Positions 1 to 7,983 are shown, counted from the first letter of the stretch. The stretch: DNA of 25,145 bases from an uncultured Azospirillum sp. (GCF_946480385.1 NZ_CAMLJP010000098.1:1-25145), one strand, 5' to 3'. Made by a program: numbers and translations. Notes: generated by a model from the sequence alone, not told the origin.

Positions 1-26
1 CTCAAAACCGGCCCTCAAAACCGGCC
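1..26. repeat. Perfect tandem 13-bp repeat
   Basis: The unit CTCAAAACCGGCC occurs twice head to tail (1-13 and 14-26), with no mismatch. The array may continue left of the window. No function is evident. Confidence 0.75.
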
Positions 27-473
27 AAGTATCCGATTCTGCAACCGGAACAGCCGCCTGTCCGGTCCAGCCCGGAAGACTCCGGGCAAGGGTAACCCCG
101 AACGGAACACTATACCCAAAAAGGACGCGCAAGAGTCGACGGGATCGTAAATCCCGCCCCAAGCACGACAGCTTGTAAGTAAAAGAAGATCGTGCGAACG
201 ACCGGGACTCAACAAGCCCTGATCCGGCGTAAGACCTTCAGTATTTCACTGCTGTGTTCAACCGGCCACAGAGTGTTGCATCACCCTTATTCGCCCGGCC
301 GAATGGATCAAAAGTCTAACCATGCCGCGGAAATCTGGCAATGGGACAGATGGCGAACGGCCCAAAAAGATAAAAACCTCCGCTTTGACCGCAAGGCCGA
401 TCCCGAATCTCATACGTGACCCTAAGAACAATCTAAGACAATTGTCAGGCATCCACATATTTACTTTAAACGC
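1..473. other. Gene-free leader region, possibly upstream of dnaA
   Basis: No convincing gene is seen on either strand: the open frames are short, lack ribosome binding sites and have unremarkable composition. The stretch is less GC-rich than the genes around it. In many alphaproteobacteria rpsT is followed by dnaA on the same strand, so this may be the long upstream region of a minus-strand dnaA beginning left of position 1. That gene is not in the window, so this is inference. One sequence at 449-457 (GCATCCACA) matches 7 of 9 bases of a DnaA box, which is not enough to call an origin. Confidence 0.4.
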
Positions 474-509
474 AAAAAGCCGCGCCCCGAGTCATGGGCG
501 CGGCTTTTT
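474..509 (-). terminator. Intrinsic terminator of rpsT
   Basis: A perfect 14-bp inverted repeat (474-487 with 496-509) encloses an 8-base loop. On the minus strand the GC-rich stem GGGCGCGGC runs into TTTTT. It lies 23 bases after the rpsT stop codon, where a Rho-independent terminator is expected. Confidence 0.92.
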
Positions 510-532
510 GAAACCAGCGGATGAAGACTCGA

Positions 533-793
533 TCAGAGAGCCTTGATCGCAGCCGACAGACGCGACAGCTTGCGCGACACGGTGTTCTTGTGCAGCACGC
601 CCTTGGACACGCCGCGCATCAGCTCCGGCTGAGCGGACTTGAACGCCTCGGCGGCGGCGGACTTGTCGCCGCTCTGGATCGCGCCCTCGACCTTCTTCAC
701 GAAGGAACGGATGCGGCTGATGCGGGCACGGTTGACTTCCGTGCGACGCTCGGTCTGACGAATGCGCTTTTCAGCGGACTTATGATTGGCCAT
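533..793 (-). CDS. rpsT: 30S ribosomal protein S20 (bS20)
   Basis: Small-subunit ribosomal protein bS20, which binds 16S rRNA early in 30S assembly. The 86-residue product begins [13 protein letters not shown], the hallmark start of the family, and is rich in Lys and Arg throughout. Its length matches the usual 85-90 residues. The ATG is preceded by a purine-rich GGAGTAGGG stretch. The gene looks like a single transcription unit: a promoter of type TTGACT-17-TATAAG lies upstream (839-867) and a strong terminator directly downstream (474-509). In related bacteria dnaA often follows, but it is outside this window. Confidence 0.97.
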   Translation of the reverse strand: MANHKSAEKRIRQTERRTEVNRARISRIRSFVKKVEGAIQSGDKSAAAEAFKSAQPELMRGVSKGVLHKNTVSRKLSRLSAAIKAL

Positions 794-838
794 GGAAACC
801 CTACTCCGAACGACACGGCTGTCGTGATGCGAGCGCGC

Positions 839-867
839 CTTATACGCGGCAGCGCACTACGAGTCAA
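839..867 (-). promoter_or_regulatory. Predicted sigma-70 promoter of rpsT
   Basis: On the minus strand TTGACT (862-867) and TATAAG (839-844) are separated by exactly 17 bases. The predicted start near 832 gives a leader of about 38 bases before the rpsT ATG. Both boxes are close to consensus, so this is one of the strongest promoters in the window. Confidence 0.8.
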
Positions 868-928
868 GGCGTGGTCGCCCGTTGATTTTGACTAATCGTA
901 CTTAAACGACATCTTGATGGGATCTGGT

Positions 929-955
929 CCGTCCCCCGCAAGATGCAGGGGACGG
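929..955 (-). terminator. Hairpin after enoyl-CoA hydratase gene
   Basis: CCGTCCCC (929-936) pairs with GGGGACGG (948-955), and an inner GCA/TGC pairing extends the stem. It lies about 45 bases after the stop codon of the upstream hydratase gene and before the rpsT promoter. There is no strong T run, so termination is plausible but not certain. Confidence 0.55.
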
Positions 956-999
956 CTCAGCAGGCAGAGTCAACGCCGGGTTGGCGCCGTGTCGGCGAC

Positions 1000-1788
1000 T
1001 CAGCGATTCTTCCAGCCGGGCTGGCGCTTCTCGGCGAAGGCGGCCATGCCTTCCTTCTGGTCTTCGGTGGCGAAGGTCGAGTGGAACAGGCGGCGTTCGA
1101 AGCGGATGCCCTCGGCCAGCGTCGTCTCATAGGCGGCGTTGACCGCTTCCTTCGCCATGGCGATGACCGGCTGCGACAGCGAGGCGATCTTGGTGGCGAC
1201 CTTCACCGCCTCCTCGACCAGTTCGGCGGCCGGGACGACGCGGGAGACGAGGCCGCAGCGCTCGGCCTCGGCGGCGTCGATCATGCGGCCGGTCAGGACC
1301 ATCTCCATCGCCTTGGACTTGCCGACGAAGCGGGTCAGGCGCTGGGTGCCACCGGCGCCGGGAATGGTGCCGATGGTGACCTCCGGCTGGCCGAACTTGG
1401 CGGTGTCGGCGGCCAGGATGAAGTCGGCCATCATGGCGAGCTCGCAACCGCCGCCGAGCGCGAAGCCGGCGACTGCGGCGATGGTCGGCTTGCGGCACTT
1501 GGCCAACCGCTCCCACTTGGCGGTGATGAAGTTGGAAGTGTAGACATCCATATAAGAGAAGCCGGCCATCTCCTTGATATCGGCGCCGGCGGCGAAGGCG
1601 CGCTCCGACCCGGTGACGACGATGGCGCCGATGGCCGAATCGGCCTCGAACTCGTCCAGGGCCTGGCCCAGCTCGGTCACCAGCTGGTCGCACAGCGCGT
1701 TCAGCGCCTTCGGACGGTTCAGCGTGATCAGGCCGACCGGGCCGCGCGTCTCGACGAGGATGGTTTCATAGGACATGGTTGCGGACAT
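1000..1788 (-). CDS. Enoyl-CoA hydratase (crotonase family)
   Basis: Probably hydrates 2-enoyl-CoA to 3-hydroxyacyl-CoA in fatty-acid or related acyl-CoA degradation, in the cytoplasm. The 262-residue product is standard crotonase length. Visible features are the oxyanion-hole segment [11 protein letters not shown] (64-74), the [14 protein letters not shown] block with Glu116, and [19 protein letters not shown] with Glu136. These two glutamates correspond to the catalytic pair of mitochondrial enoyl-CoA hydratase. The first ATG has a GGGAGAG-like site 10-12 bases upstream; a second ATG four codons later has none, so the first is preferred. Crotonase members differ in substrate and the exact acyl-CoA cannot be read from sequence. 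It lies upstream of rpsT on the same strand with a hairpin between. Confidence 0.92.
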   Translation of the reverse strand: MSATMSYETILVETRGPVGLITLNRPKALNALCDQLVTELGQALDEFEADSAIGAIVVTGSERAFAAGADIKEMAGFSYMDVYTSNFITAKWERLAKCRKPTIAAVAGFALGGGCELAMMADFILAADTAKFGQPEVTIGTIPGAGGTQRLTRFVGKSKAMEMVLTGRMIDAAEAERCGLVSRVVPAAELVEEAVKVATKIASLSQPVIAMAKEAVNAAYETTLAEGIRFERRLFHSTFATEDQKEGMAAFAEKRQPGWKNR

Positions 1789-1891
1789 GGCTGCAGCACT
1801 CTCCCGATGGGGCGAGCCCGGTTGCTCCGGGACTCGTGGTTGTTAGGGTGTTCGATCTCTGGTCGCGCGAGTATGGCGGGTGTTCCCGCAG

Positions 1892-2308
1892 TCAGCGCGG
1901 CGTCAAAGTGAAGCGGACGGCGGTGGCGGCCTGCCGGCTGGCCGGCTTGGGGAATTCCAGCCGCAATTCCTCGCCCTCGCGGACGAAGACGCGGTCGGCG
2001 GTCCGGCGCCAGCCAAGCTGCGGCAGCGTCTGGTCGTAGAAGGCCAGCACCGCCTGACGCGGCACCTCCCCCGACAGCACGGCCTGAACGATCCGCCCGC
2101 CCGGCTTGTCGAAGACCAGCGGTTCCGATTCGGCGGTCGCCAGCCCGGGCATCACCGGAACGTCGGTGAAGCCGGGGACGAACGGTCCGGAGTCGGCTGC
2201 AAGAGCCGGCGGAATGGGAACGAGAAAACTCCCCAGGCCCGCGACCGCGGGGCCGGCAAGGAGGAAAGCGGCGGACGCCGCCCGGAGCATGGCCGGTAGA
2301 GCCGTCAT
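1892..2308 (-). CDS. Small exported hypothetical protein
   Basis: I do not recognise a named family. The 138-residue product starts with a likely Sec signal: a hydrophobic, Ala-rich segment at about residues 8-36 ending PPALA|ADSG. The mature part of about 100 residues has no Cys and no further membrane segment. It contains a compact block (AVLSGEVPRQAVLAFYDQ, then LGWRRTADRVFVREGEELRLEF) that looks like a small alpha/beta domain with a DUF-like fold. It starts 12 bases after the mutM stop, so the two genes are probably co-transcribed. A second ATG at 2290 would give a shorter signal peptide. Expected location is periplasmic or envelope-associated; the function is unknown. Confidence 0.75.
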   Translation of the reverse strand: MTALPAMLRAASAAFLLAGPAVAGLGSFLVPIPPALAADSGPFVPGFTDVPVMPGLATAESEPLVFDKPGGRIVQAVLSGEVPRQAVLAFYDQTLPQLGWRRTADRVFVREGEELRLEFPKPASRQAATAVRFTLTPR

Positions 2309-2320
2309 GCCCCAGCTATA

Positions 2321-3163
2321 TCACCGTTGGCGCGCCGCACAAAAGAAAGTCGAGCGGCCGGACTGTACAATCCGCTGAACGCCCCCCGTCCGGGCGCGGT
2401 CGCAGTCACAATCGGGGCAGCCCTCCCCCTCCCGGTCGTAGACGGCGAACTGGTGCTGGAAGTATCCCAGCTCCCCCGACGCCTGCCGGTAGTCGCGCAA
2501 GGAGGAGCCGCCGGCGGCGATCGCGCGCTCCAGCACCTCGCGCACCGCGGTGGCGAGGCGGTCGACCTCTTCCGCCGTCAGGCTGGCGGCGGTGCGGGTC
2601 GGCAGGATGCCGGACTGGTACAGCGCCTCCGACACATAGATGTTGCCGAGCCCGGCGACGATGCTCTGGTCGAGCAGCGCCGCCTTGATCGGGGTGATCT
2701 TGCCGGCCAGACGGCGGGCGAGGTCGGGGCCGGAGAATTCGTTGCCGAGCGGCTCCGGCCCCAGATTGCGCAGCATCGGGTGGTCGCCCAGCGCGTCGGC
2801 CACCGTCAGGTCCATCAGCCCGAAGCGGCGGGCGTCGTTGAAGGTCACCACCGTCCCGGCGTCGGTCTCGAACACCACATGGTCGTGCTTGTCGAAGGCA
2901 TCGGGGCGTTCGGGCGCGATGATCATGCGGCCGGACATGCCGAGATGGGCGATCAGCACGCCGCCGTCGTCCAGATGCATCAGGATGTATTTGGCCCGCC
3001 GCCGCACCGACTCGACGCGCCGGCCGGTCAGCCGTTCGCAGAAGCGCGGCGGGAAGGGGGTGCGCAGGTTGGGCCGGCGCTGCTCCACACGGACCAGCCG
3101 CCGGCCTTCGAGATGCGGGGCGAGGCCCCGGCACACCGTCTCGACTTCGGGAAGTTCAGGCAT
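2321..3163 (-). CDS. mutM: Formamidopyrimidine-DNA glycosylase (Fpg/MutM)
   Basis: Base-excision repair enzyme that removes 8-oxoguanine and formamidopyrimidines and nicks the abasic site. The 280-residue product begins [10 protein letters not shown]: Pro2 becomes the catalytic N-terminal nucleophile and Glu3 the acid. Lys58 in [11 protein letters not shown] matches E. coli Lys57. The helix-two-turn-helix region ([20 protein letters not shown]) is intact. The C-terminal zinc finger is odd. Cys249 and Cys252 form the first pair, with an extra Cys254, but the second pair reads FFCAARQR: Cys275 is present and Arg278 sits where the fourth ligand normally is (usually CxxCQ). The spacer between pairs is also 22 residues rather than about 16. 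No clear Shine-Dalgarno precedes the ATG. The stop lies 12 bases before the next gene. Confidence 0.95.
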   Translation of the reverse strand: MPELPEVETVCRGLAPHLEGRRLVRVEQRRPNLRTPFPPRFCERLTGRRVESVRRRAKYILMHLDDGGVLIAHLGMSGRMIIAPERPDAFDKHDHVVFETDAGTVVTFNDARRFGLMDLTVADALGDHPMLRNLGPEPLGNEFSGPDLARRLAGKITPIKAALLDQSIVAGLGNIYVSEALYQSGILPTRTAASLTAEEVDRLATAVREVLERAIAAGGSSLRDYRQASGELGYFQHQFAVYDREGEGCPDCDCDRARTGGVQRIVQSGRSTFFCAARQR

Positions 3164-3202
3164 CGGCAGAGTGTGGGGTGGGTGGGATGGAAGTTAAAGC
3201 CC

Positions 3203-4153
3203 TCACCGATACTCCTTGAAGCGCTCCGTCGCCTGGATCAGCGCGGCACGGATGCCGGGTTCCATGGCGGAGTGGCCGGCGTCCGGGACGATGCGGTAGT
3301 CGGCTTCCGGCCAGGCGCGGTGCAGCGCGTCGGCGGAGATCACCGGGCAGACGATGTCGTAGCGGCCCTGGACGATCACCCCCGGCAGATGACGGATGCG
3401 GGAGACGTCGCGCAGCAGCTTGTCCTCCGGCGTGAAGCGGTTGGAGCGGAAGTAATGCGCCTCGATCCGCGCCAGCCCCAGGGCGTGGCGGTCCTCGCCG
3501 CTGGCCGCGATCAGGTCGGGCGACGGCAGCAGGGAGGAGCAGCTGCCCTCATAGATGCTCCACACCCGGGCCGCGGCCATGCGCACCATCGGGTCGGCCG
3601 AATCGAGCCGCTTCCAATAGGCTTCCAGCAAATCGTCGCGCTCGTCCTCCGGGATGTGGCCGGCGAAGGCGGCCCAGGCCTCGGGGAAGAGGATGCGCAT
3701 GGAATAGAGGAACCAGTCGATCTCCGCCTTCCGCATCAGGAAGATGCCGCGCAGGATCAGACCGAGGCAGCGGTCGGGATGGGTTTCGGCATAGGCCAGC
3801 GCCAGCGTCGAGCCCCAGGAGCCGCCGAACAGGTGCCAGCGCTCGATTCCCAGGTGCCGGCGCAGCGTCTCGATGTCCTCGACCAGCCGTTCGGTGGTGT
3901 TCTCGCGCGTTTCCCCCAGCGGCGTGGAGCGGCCGGCGCCGCGCTGGTCCATCACGACGATGCGGTAATGGGCGGGGTCGAAGAAGCGGCGGTGGGTGGG
4001 CGAGGCGCCGGCCCCCGGCCCGCCATGCAGGAACATCACCGGCACGCCGCGCGGATTGCCCGCCTGCTCCCAATAGACCGTATGGATCCCGTCGACGGCG
4101 AGCGTGCCGGTCTGGAACGGGTCGATGGGCGGATAGAAGTCGCTGCGGGGCAT
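3203..4153 (-). CDS. pip: Proline iminopeptidase (S33 alpha/beta hydrolase)
   Basis: Cytoplasmic peptidase that releases N-terminal proline from peptides. The product is about 316 residues from the ATG at 4153, matching the 310-320 of the family. It shows the oxyanion motif HGGPG (43-47), MDQRGAGRS, the nucleophile elbow GGSWGS with Ser112, and later GRYDIVCP and GHSAMEP carrying the likely catalytic Asp and His. An ATG two codons upstream (4159) and a GTG at 4180 are in frame. None has a good Shine-Dalgarno, and the chosen start best fits family N-termini (YPPIDPFQTGTLAVDGIHTVYW). It lies 39 bases upstream of mutM on the same strand and downstream of a tRNA-Arg terminator hairpin. Confidence 0.93.
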   Translation of the reverse strand: MPRSDFYPPIDPFQTGTLAVDGIHTVYWEQAGNPRGVPVMFLHGGPGAGASPTHRRFFDPAHYRIVVMDQRGAGRSTPLGETRENTTERLVEDIETLRRHLGIERWHLFGGSWGSTLALAYAETHPDRCLGLILRGIFLMRKAEIDWFLYSMRILFPEAWAAFAGHIPEDERDDLLEAYWKRLDSADPMVRMAAARVWSIYEGSCSSLLPSPDLIAASGEDRHALGLARIEAHYFRSNRFTPEDKLLRDVSRIRHLPGVIVQGRYDIVCPVISADALHRAWPEADYRIVPDAGHSAMEPGIRAALIQATERFKEYR

Positions 4154-4247
4154 GGCCATGCATCCAGTGGGGCGGGCCACAAGTGTAGAGGAGCCACCGG
4201 TGCTTGCGCCAGCACGACGAAGTCGTGAAACGACACGCCAAACGACA

Positions 4248-4269
4248 AAGGCCGCCCGGAGGCGGCCTT
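4248..4269 (-). terminator. Terminator hairpin of tRNA-Arg copy 1
   Basis: AAGGCCGCC (4248-4256) pairs with GGCGGCCTT (4261-4269) around a 4-base loop. On the minus strand it is followed by a T-containing tail (TTTGTCGTTTGG). It lies 28 bases beyond the tRNA 3' end. The second tRNA copy has a different hairpin, so this element lies outside the duplicated block. Confidence 0.7.
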
Positions 4270-4296
4270 GCGTGTCGAACTTTGGTTTTTGGAAGA

Positions 4297-4373
4297 TGGC
4301 GCGCCCGAAGAGATTCGAACTCCTGACCCTCAGATTCGTAGTCTGATGCTCTATCCAGCTGAGCTACGGGCGC
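4297..4373 (-). tRNA. tRNA-Arg (anticodon ACG), copy 1
   Basis: A 77-base cloverleaf with acceptor GCGCCCG/CGGGCGC, D arm GCTC...GAGC, anticodon stem TCAGA/TCTGA enclosing loop CTACGAA (anticodon ACG), and a T arm with TTCGAAT. The 3' CCA is encoded. The ACG anticodon is expected to be deaminated to ICG to read CGU, CGC and CGA. It is identical to the copy at 7154-7230. Confidence 0.97.
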
Positions 4374-4428
4374 GCTGTGTCTTCTTTGATCCCGGCGTCG
4401 GCGGCGGGCCGTCGGCGTCGAGGCGCGC

Positions 4429-4457
4429 AACATACTCAAAGCCCCCCTGCCCTGCAA
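4429..4457 (-). promoter_or_regulatory. Predicted promoter of tRNA-Arg copy 1
   Basis: On the minus strand TTGCAG (4452-4457) and TATGTT (4429-4434) are 17 bases apart. The predicted start lies about 50 bases upstream of the mature tRNA. The -10 box is followed by GCGCGCC, a GC-rich discriminator typical of stringently controlled stable-RNA promoters. Copy 2 carries TTGCGG at the same -35. Confidence 0.7.
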
Positions 4458-4465
4458 GCGCTTTT

Positions 4466-4860
4466 CTTCAAAAATGCGGTCGCATGTCGATGCCCATCCG
4501 TCACGGCTTTTCCTTCCGCATTGCTGAAAGGGCAACGACAACTTCGGAACATGGTAATTGCGACGCCGAGCATCGTGACATATCGTCGCGCCATCAGGTC
4601 ACATAAGCGTTACCTCTGAATAGCCTCCCGTCGGGACAGAGCATAGCTTGGCAAATTCCCCGAAAAAGGGGCCAAGCAGTATTCTTATTTTATACAAAAT
4701 GCAGTGAATTCCCGCTCAGCCATTCATTCGAACAAGGGCTGGACCTGGACGCCAAGCCGCTTACAAGCTGAGATCTCAGACAAAACACCAGAAAGCGTAA
4801 ATAAAAATCTCCGGACCGCGTAGCGATATCTCCGTGAACACAGATGAAGTGTGAAAAGCC
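4466..4860. other. AT-richer region upstream of the chemoreceptor gene
   Basis: No gene is supported here; the short frames lack ribosome binding sites. The region is clearly less GC-rich than its surroundings, including a run TATTCTTATTTTATACAAAA near 4680. It holds a hairpin at 4646-4677. A weak sigma-28-like pair (TAAA at 4802-4805, AGCGATAT at 4822-4829, 16 bases between) lies about 30 bases before the chemoreceptor ATG. That would fit motility-linked expression, but it matches only 5 of 8 bases in the -10 element. Confidence 0.5.
4646..4677 (+). terminator. Terminator-like hairpin in the intergenic region
   Basis: GCTTGG (4646-4651) pairs with CCAAGC (4672-4677), and CCCC (4658-4661) with GGGG (4668-4671), leaving an internal bulge. 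A T-rich stretch follows on the plus strand. No plus-strand gene precedes it, so it may end stray transcription or belong to a leader. Confidence 0.4.
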
Positions 4861-6960
4861 ATGATTGAATTTCGGAAGACATCGCTCAAAGCGGTTCTCA
4901 GCTTGGTGATCGGCGTGATCGGATTGCTCGCGGTCTTCACCAGCGTCACCGATCTGATCGATGCGGCGCGCAAGGAGCAGGGGGCCAGCCGCGTCGCCAC
5001 GCTCGCCACGACCAGCCGGCAGCTTTATCAGGCCCTGCGCTCGGTAAGGCTGGAACGCGCCACGACGCTGGTACCCCTGCGGGGGGAGGCGGCGGCCGAT
5101 GAGGCTGCGGTGAAATCGATGACCGACCTGCGGACCAAGGCCGAGGCCGCCTTCGCCCCCGGCATGGCGGCGCTGGAGCGGCTCGACCCGGCCAGCTTCG
5201 GGAAATACGCGGCGGCCATCCGGGCGAGCCACGACGCCCTGAACGACATCCGCAGGCGGGTGGACACGGCGATCCGCTCGCCCAAGGCCACGCGCGATCC
5301 CACGGTCATCGAAGCCTGGCCGAAGGTCACCAACGCCTATCTCGACAGCGTGCAGGCGGCAACCGACGCCGTCGATGCCGGCATGGTCCTGGTCGATCCG
5401 ACCACCGACCAGCTGCTGGCCGTGAAGCGCGCCGCCTGGATCGTCCGGCTGCGGACCTCCACCGAACTGCTGTCGGCCAGCGCCGCCCTCAGCGAAGGCC
5501 GCCCCCTGACCAAGGCGGAAATCACGACGGCGGCGGAGGAGCGCGGCCGGGTCGACACGGCCTGGAGCCTGATCGCCGATGCGGCGAAGCGCCCGGACAC
5601 GCCCAAGCCCATCGTCGAGACGGTGGAGACCGCACAGCGCCAGTTCTTCGAAACCGGCGGCGCCCGGCGCAAGATCGTCCTCGACGCGCTGTCCACCGGC
5701 GGCAAGCCCGACATCACCGCCGAAGCCTGGATCAAGCGTGAGGCGGCCGACCAGGGGGCGCTCAACAACCTCGTCACCACCGCGCTGGACGAGATGGTCG
5801 CCCATGCCGACTGGAAGCAGACGCAGGCCCAGCGCGAGCTGTTGTTCCAATCCACCATCCTGGCGCTGACCGTCGGGCTGTCGGTCGCCGGACTGCTGTT
5901 CGTGCGGCGGCGGGTGACCGGGCCGATCCACAGCCTGACCGTGGCGATCGACCGGCTGGCCCACCGCGATTACGAGGTGGACCTGCCGAACGACGGGCGC
6001 GGCGACGAGATCGGCCGCATGCAGCAGGCCCTGCTGGTGCTGCGCGACAACGGGCGCCAGCATGCCGAAATGGTCCAGGCGCAGATCGCGGCGCAGCAGG
6101 CCGCCGCCGCCCGCACCGCGACGGTCGACCGGCTGTGCGGCGATTTCAGCGGCCGGGTCGGCGTCAGCCTGGAGTCGGTGGAAATCGCCGCTGCCCATAT
6201 GATGGGTGCCTCGGCCGAGGTCACCCGGATTTCGCAGCAGTCGGCCGGCGACAGCGGCACCGTCGCCGCCGCCGCCCACGAAGCGTCGGCCGGCGTCGAG
6301 ACCGTGGCTGCCGCGGCGCAGGAGCTTTCAGCCTCGATCGGCGAGATCAGCCGGCGCATGGCGGAATCCGCCACCATCTCGCAGGACGCCATCCAGCGGA
6401 CGGAGCGGACGGACCAGATCATCGTCGAACTGGCCGAAGCCAGCGAGGCCATCGGCGCCATCGTCACCCTGATCGGCGACATCGCCGGCCAGACCAATCT
6501 GCTGGCGCTGAACGCCACCATCGAGGCGGCCCGCGCCGGCGAGGCGGGCAAAGGCTTCGCCGTCGTCGCCAGCGAGGTCAAGGGCCTCGCCACCCAGACC
6601 GGGCGGGCGACCCAGGACATCACCGACCGGATCGCCCGCATCCAGAGCATGACCCAGGACGCGGTCGAGGGCGTGCGGTCGGTGTCGACGGTGATCCGGC
6701 AGATGAACGGCGTCACCACCGGCATCGTCGCCGCGGTGGAGGAGCAGGGGGCGGCGACCAACGAGATCGCCCGCAACGTGCAGGAGGTGGCGACCGCCGC
6801 CACCCGCATCTCCAGCAGCATTTCCGACCTCGCCCGAACGGTGGAACAGTCGCGCAGCGTGGCCTCCGACGTTCTGCAGGCGGCGGAGCTGATGAACCGT
6901 CAGGCCGAGCAGCTGAAGCAGGATGTCGGCGGATTCCTGGGCGAAATCCGGCGCGCCTGA
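4861..6960 (+). CDS. Methyl-accepting chemotaxis protein (transmembrane chemoreceptor)
   Basis: Inner-membrane receptor that signals through CheW and CheA to the flagellar motor. The 699-residue product has TM1 at about residues 9-28, a periplasmic sensor region of about 300 residues, TM2 at about 332-348, a HAMP linker at about 349-402, and a cytoplasmic methylation/signalling coiled coil. The conserved hairpin tip is plain at about 540-572 ([31 protein letters not shown]). The sensor region is predominantly helical and might be NIT-like, but the ligand cannot be named. No CheR-binding pentapeptide is seen at the C-terminus. The gene is the only one between two 175-bp tRNA-Arg repeats and runs opposite to them. 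The ribosome binding site before the ATG (GAAAAG) is weak. Confidence 0.94.
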   Translation: MIEFRKTSLKAVLSLVIGVIGLLAVFTSVTDLIDAARKEQGASRVATLATTSRQLYQALRSVRLERATTLVPLRGEAAADEAAVKSMTDLRTKAEAAFAPGMAALERLDPASFGKYAAAIRASHDALNDIRRRVDTAIRSPKATRDPTVIEAWPKVTNAYLDSVQAATDAVDAGMVLVDPTTDQLLAVKRAAWIVRLRTSTELLSASAALSEGRPLTKAEITTAAEERGRVDTAWSLIADAAKRPDTPKPIVETVETAQRQFFETGGARRKIVLDALSTGGKPDITAEAWIKREAADQGALNNLVTTALDEMVAHADWKQTQAQRELLFQSTILALTVGLSVAGLLFVRRRVTGPIHSLTVAIDRLAHRDYEVDLPNDGRGDEIGRMQQALLVLRDNGRQHAEMVQAQIAAQQAAAARTATVDRLCGDFSGRVGVSLESVEIAAAHMMGASAEVTRISQQSAGDSGTVAAAAHEASAGVETVAAAAQELSASIGEISRRMAESATISQDAIQRTERTDQIIVELAEASEAIGAIVTLIGDIAGQTNLLALNATIEAARAGEAGKGFAVVASEVKGLATQTGRATQDITDRIARIQSMTQDAVEGVRSVSTVIRQMNGVTTGIVAAVEEQGAATNEIARNVQEVATAATRISSSISDLARTVEQSRSVASDVLQAAELMNRQAEQLKQDVGGFLGEIRRA

Positions 6961-6988
6961 CCGCTTGGATGATGAACGAGGAATGGGT

Positions 6989-7006
6989 GCGGGGCTGCGG
7001 TCCCGC
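6989..7006 (+). terminator. Short hairpin after the chemoreceptor gene
   Basis: GCGGGGC (6989-6995) pairs with GTCCCGC (7000-7006), including one G-T pair, around a 4-base loop, 28 bases after the stop codon. No T run follows, so it is a weak terminator candidate. Confidence 0.35.
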
Positions 7007-7105
7007 GCCGTTCCGCCGGTCCTCGCGGATCGAAAGCAGGCGGATCACAAAACTGCAAACCGTGAAGACTGCAAGTCGTGAAAAGTTGGGCCCGAAAATG
7101 CGAAA

Positions 7106-7122
7106 GGCGGCCAGAGGCCGCC
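7106..7122 (-). terminator. Terminator hairpin of tRNA-Arg copy 2
   Basis: GGCGGCC (7106-7112) pairs with GGCCGCC (7116-7122) around a 3-base loop. On the minus strand TTTCGCATTTT follows. It lies 31 bases past the tRNA 3' end. It resembles the copy 1 terminator in position but not in sequence. Confidence 0.65.
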
Positions 7123-7153
7123 CAATCGCATTCGAAACAGTTGTTTGGGAAGA

Positions 7154-7230
7154 TGGCGCGCCCGAAGAGATTCGAACTCCTGACCCTCAGATTCGTAGTC
7201 TGATGCTCTATCCAGCTGAGCTACGGGCGC
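7154..7230 (-). tRNA. tRNA-Arg (anticodon ACG), copy 2
   Basis: Identical in all 77 bases to the tRNA at 4297-4373, including the encoded CCA and the ACG anticodon. It is flanked by its own terminator (7106-7122) and promoter (7286-7314). Confidence 0.97.
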
Positions 7231-7285
7231 GCTGTGTCTTCTTTGATCCCGGCGTCGGCGGCGGGCCGTCGGCGTCGAGGCGCGC

Positions 7286-7314
7286 AACATACTCAAAGCC
7301 CCCCTGCCCCGCAA
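7286..7314 (-). promoter_or_regulatory. Predicted promoter of tRNA-Arg copy 2
   Basis: TTGCGG (7309-7314) and TATGTT (7286-7291) on the minus strand, 17 bases apart. The only difference between the two tRNA repeats changes this -35 from TTGCAG to TTGCGG. Confidence 0.65.
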
Positions 7315-7380
7315 GCGCTTTTTTCACGAATTTTCGGCGGCCCTGCGGCGGATGGGCATAGGCATGCAAATAGCCCCCGA

Positions 7381-7409
7381 TTGCCGGGCGGCGGCGGCTG
7401 GGTTATACA
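7381..7409 (+). promoter_or_regulatory. Predicted sigma-70 promoter of gpt
   Basis: TTGCCG (7381-7386) and TATACA (7404-7409) are 17 bases apart. A start near 7416 would give a leader of about 25 bases containing the GGAGAG ribosome binding site. Confidence 0.7.
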
Positions 7410-7440
7410 GTGCGCTTGCTGTTTTTGGAGAGTCAGTCCC

Positions 7441-7935
7441 GTGGCCGAAGCCCCCTTCAACAAGCATTTCCCGGTGTCCTGGGAAGAGCTCCACCGCAAT
7501 GCCAAGGCGCTGGCCTGGCGCCTGATCGACCGCGGCCCGTGGAAGGGCATCATCGCGATCACGCGCGGCGGCATGGTTCCCGCGGCGATCATCGCGCGCG
7601 AGCTTGAGATCCGCATGATCGACACCGTCTGCGTCTCCAGCTACGACCACCAGCAGCAGCGCAACGCGACGGTGCTGAAGGGTGTCGAGGGCGCCAACGC
7701 CGGCGACGGCGAGGGCTGGCTGATCATCGACGACCTGGTCGACACCGGCAAGACGGCGGAAGTCGTGCGCAAGATGCTGCCGAAGGCGCATTTCGCCACC
7801 GTCTACGCCAAGCCGGCCGGCCGGCCGCTGGTCGACACCTTCATCACCGAAGTCAGCCAGGACACCTGGATCCACTTCCCCTGGGACATCGAGCTGCAGT
7901 TCTCGCAGCCGATCGCCAAGCTGCGGCAGGGCTGA
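7441..7935 (+). CDS. gpt: Xanthine/guanine phosphoribosyltransferase
   Basis: Purine-salvage enzyme that transfers the phosphoribosyl group of PRPP to xanthine, guanine and, less well, hypoxanthine. The 164-residue product is slightly longer than E. coli Gpt (152). It shows ITRGGMVPA (residues 40-48) and the PRPP-binding motif [14 protein letters not shown] (95-108). I chose the GTG at 7441 because GGAGAG (7427-7432) lies 8 bases upstream and the protein from there matches the family N-terminus ([17 protein letters not shown]). Longer in-frame starts would run through the tRNA promoter. A hairpin follows the stop. Confidence 0.95.
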   Translation: MAEAPFNKHFPVSWEELHRNAKALAWRLIDRGPWKGIIAITRGGMVPAAIIARELEIRMIDTVCVSSYDHQQQRNATVLKGVEGANAGDGEGWLIIDDLVDTGKTAEVVRKMLPKAHFATVYAKPAGRPLVDTFITEVSQDTWIHFPWDIELQFSQPIAKLRQG

Positions 7936-7949
7936 GCGGTTCCGTCCAC

Positions 7950-7983
7950 GGCGCGGCCGCCCCCATCCGGCGGGGGCCGCGCC
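7950..7983 (+). terminator. GC-rich hairpin after gpt
   Basis: GGCGCGGCC starting at 7950 pairs with the complementary GGCCGCGCC ending at 7983. A bulged G and a further three pairs extend the stem. No T run follows, so it may be a weak or Rho-assisted terminator. Confidence 0.45.

Larger units (their letters stand above)
4291..4465. repeat. 175-bp direct repeat, copy 1 (tRNA-Arg with promoter)
   Basis: This segment is identical to 7148-7322 except at one base (T at 4453, C at 7310). It covers the whole tRNA-Arg gene, its leader and its predicted promoter. The two copies are 2857 bp apart in the same orientation and enclose a chemoreceptor gene. The sequence diverges immediately outside both ends. 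Confidence 0.97.
7148..7322. repeat. 175-bp direct repeat, copy 2 (tRNA-Arg with promoter)
   Basis: Partner of 4291-4465, with a single mismatch at 7310. It contains the full tRNA-Arg gene and its upstream 90 bases. The near identity over non-coding leader and promoter bases shows a recent duplication or ongoing gene conversion. Confidence 0.97.

Noticed and set aside
449..457. DnaA box as evidence for an origin of replication
   Set aside because: Only one 7-of-9 match was found, with no cluster and no AT-rich unwinding tract, so an origin call is not supported.
2327..4228. 633-codon plus-strand open frame across mutM and pip
   Set aside because: It is antisense to two clear enzymes with intact motifs and has the His/Gln/Arg/Gly-rich composition of GC-driven shadow frames.
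4802..4829. Sigma-28 promoter before the chemoreceptor gene
   Set aside because: The -10 part matches only 5 of 8 bases and the spacing is 16 instead of 15. It is mentioned as a possibility but not called as a feature.
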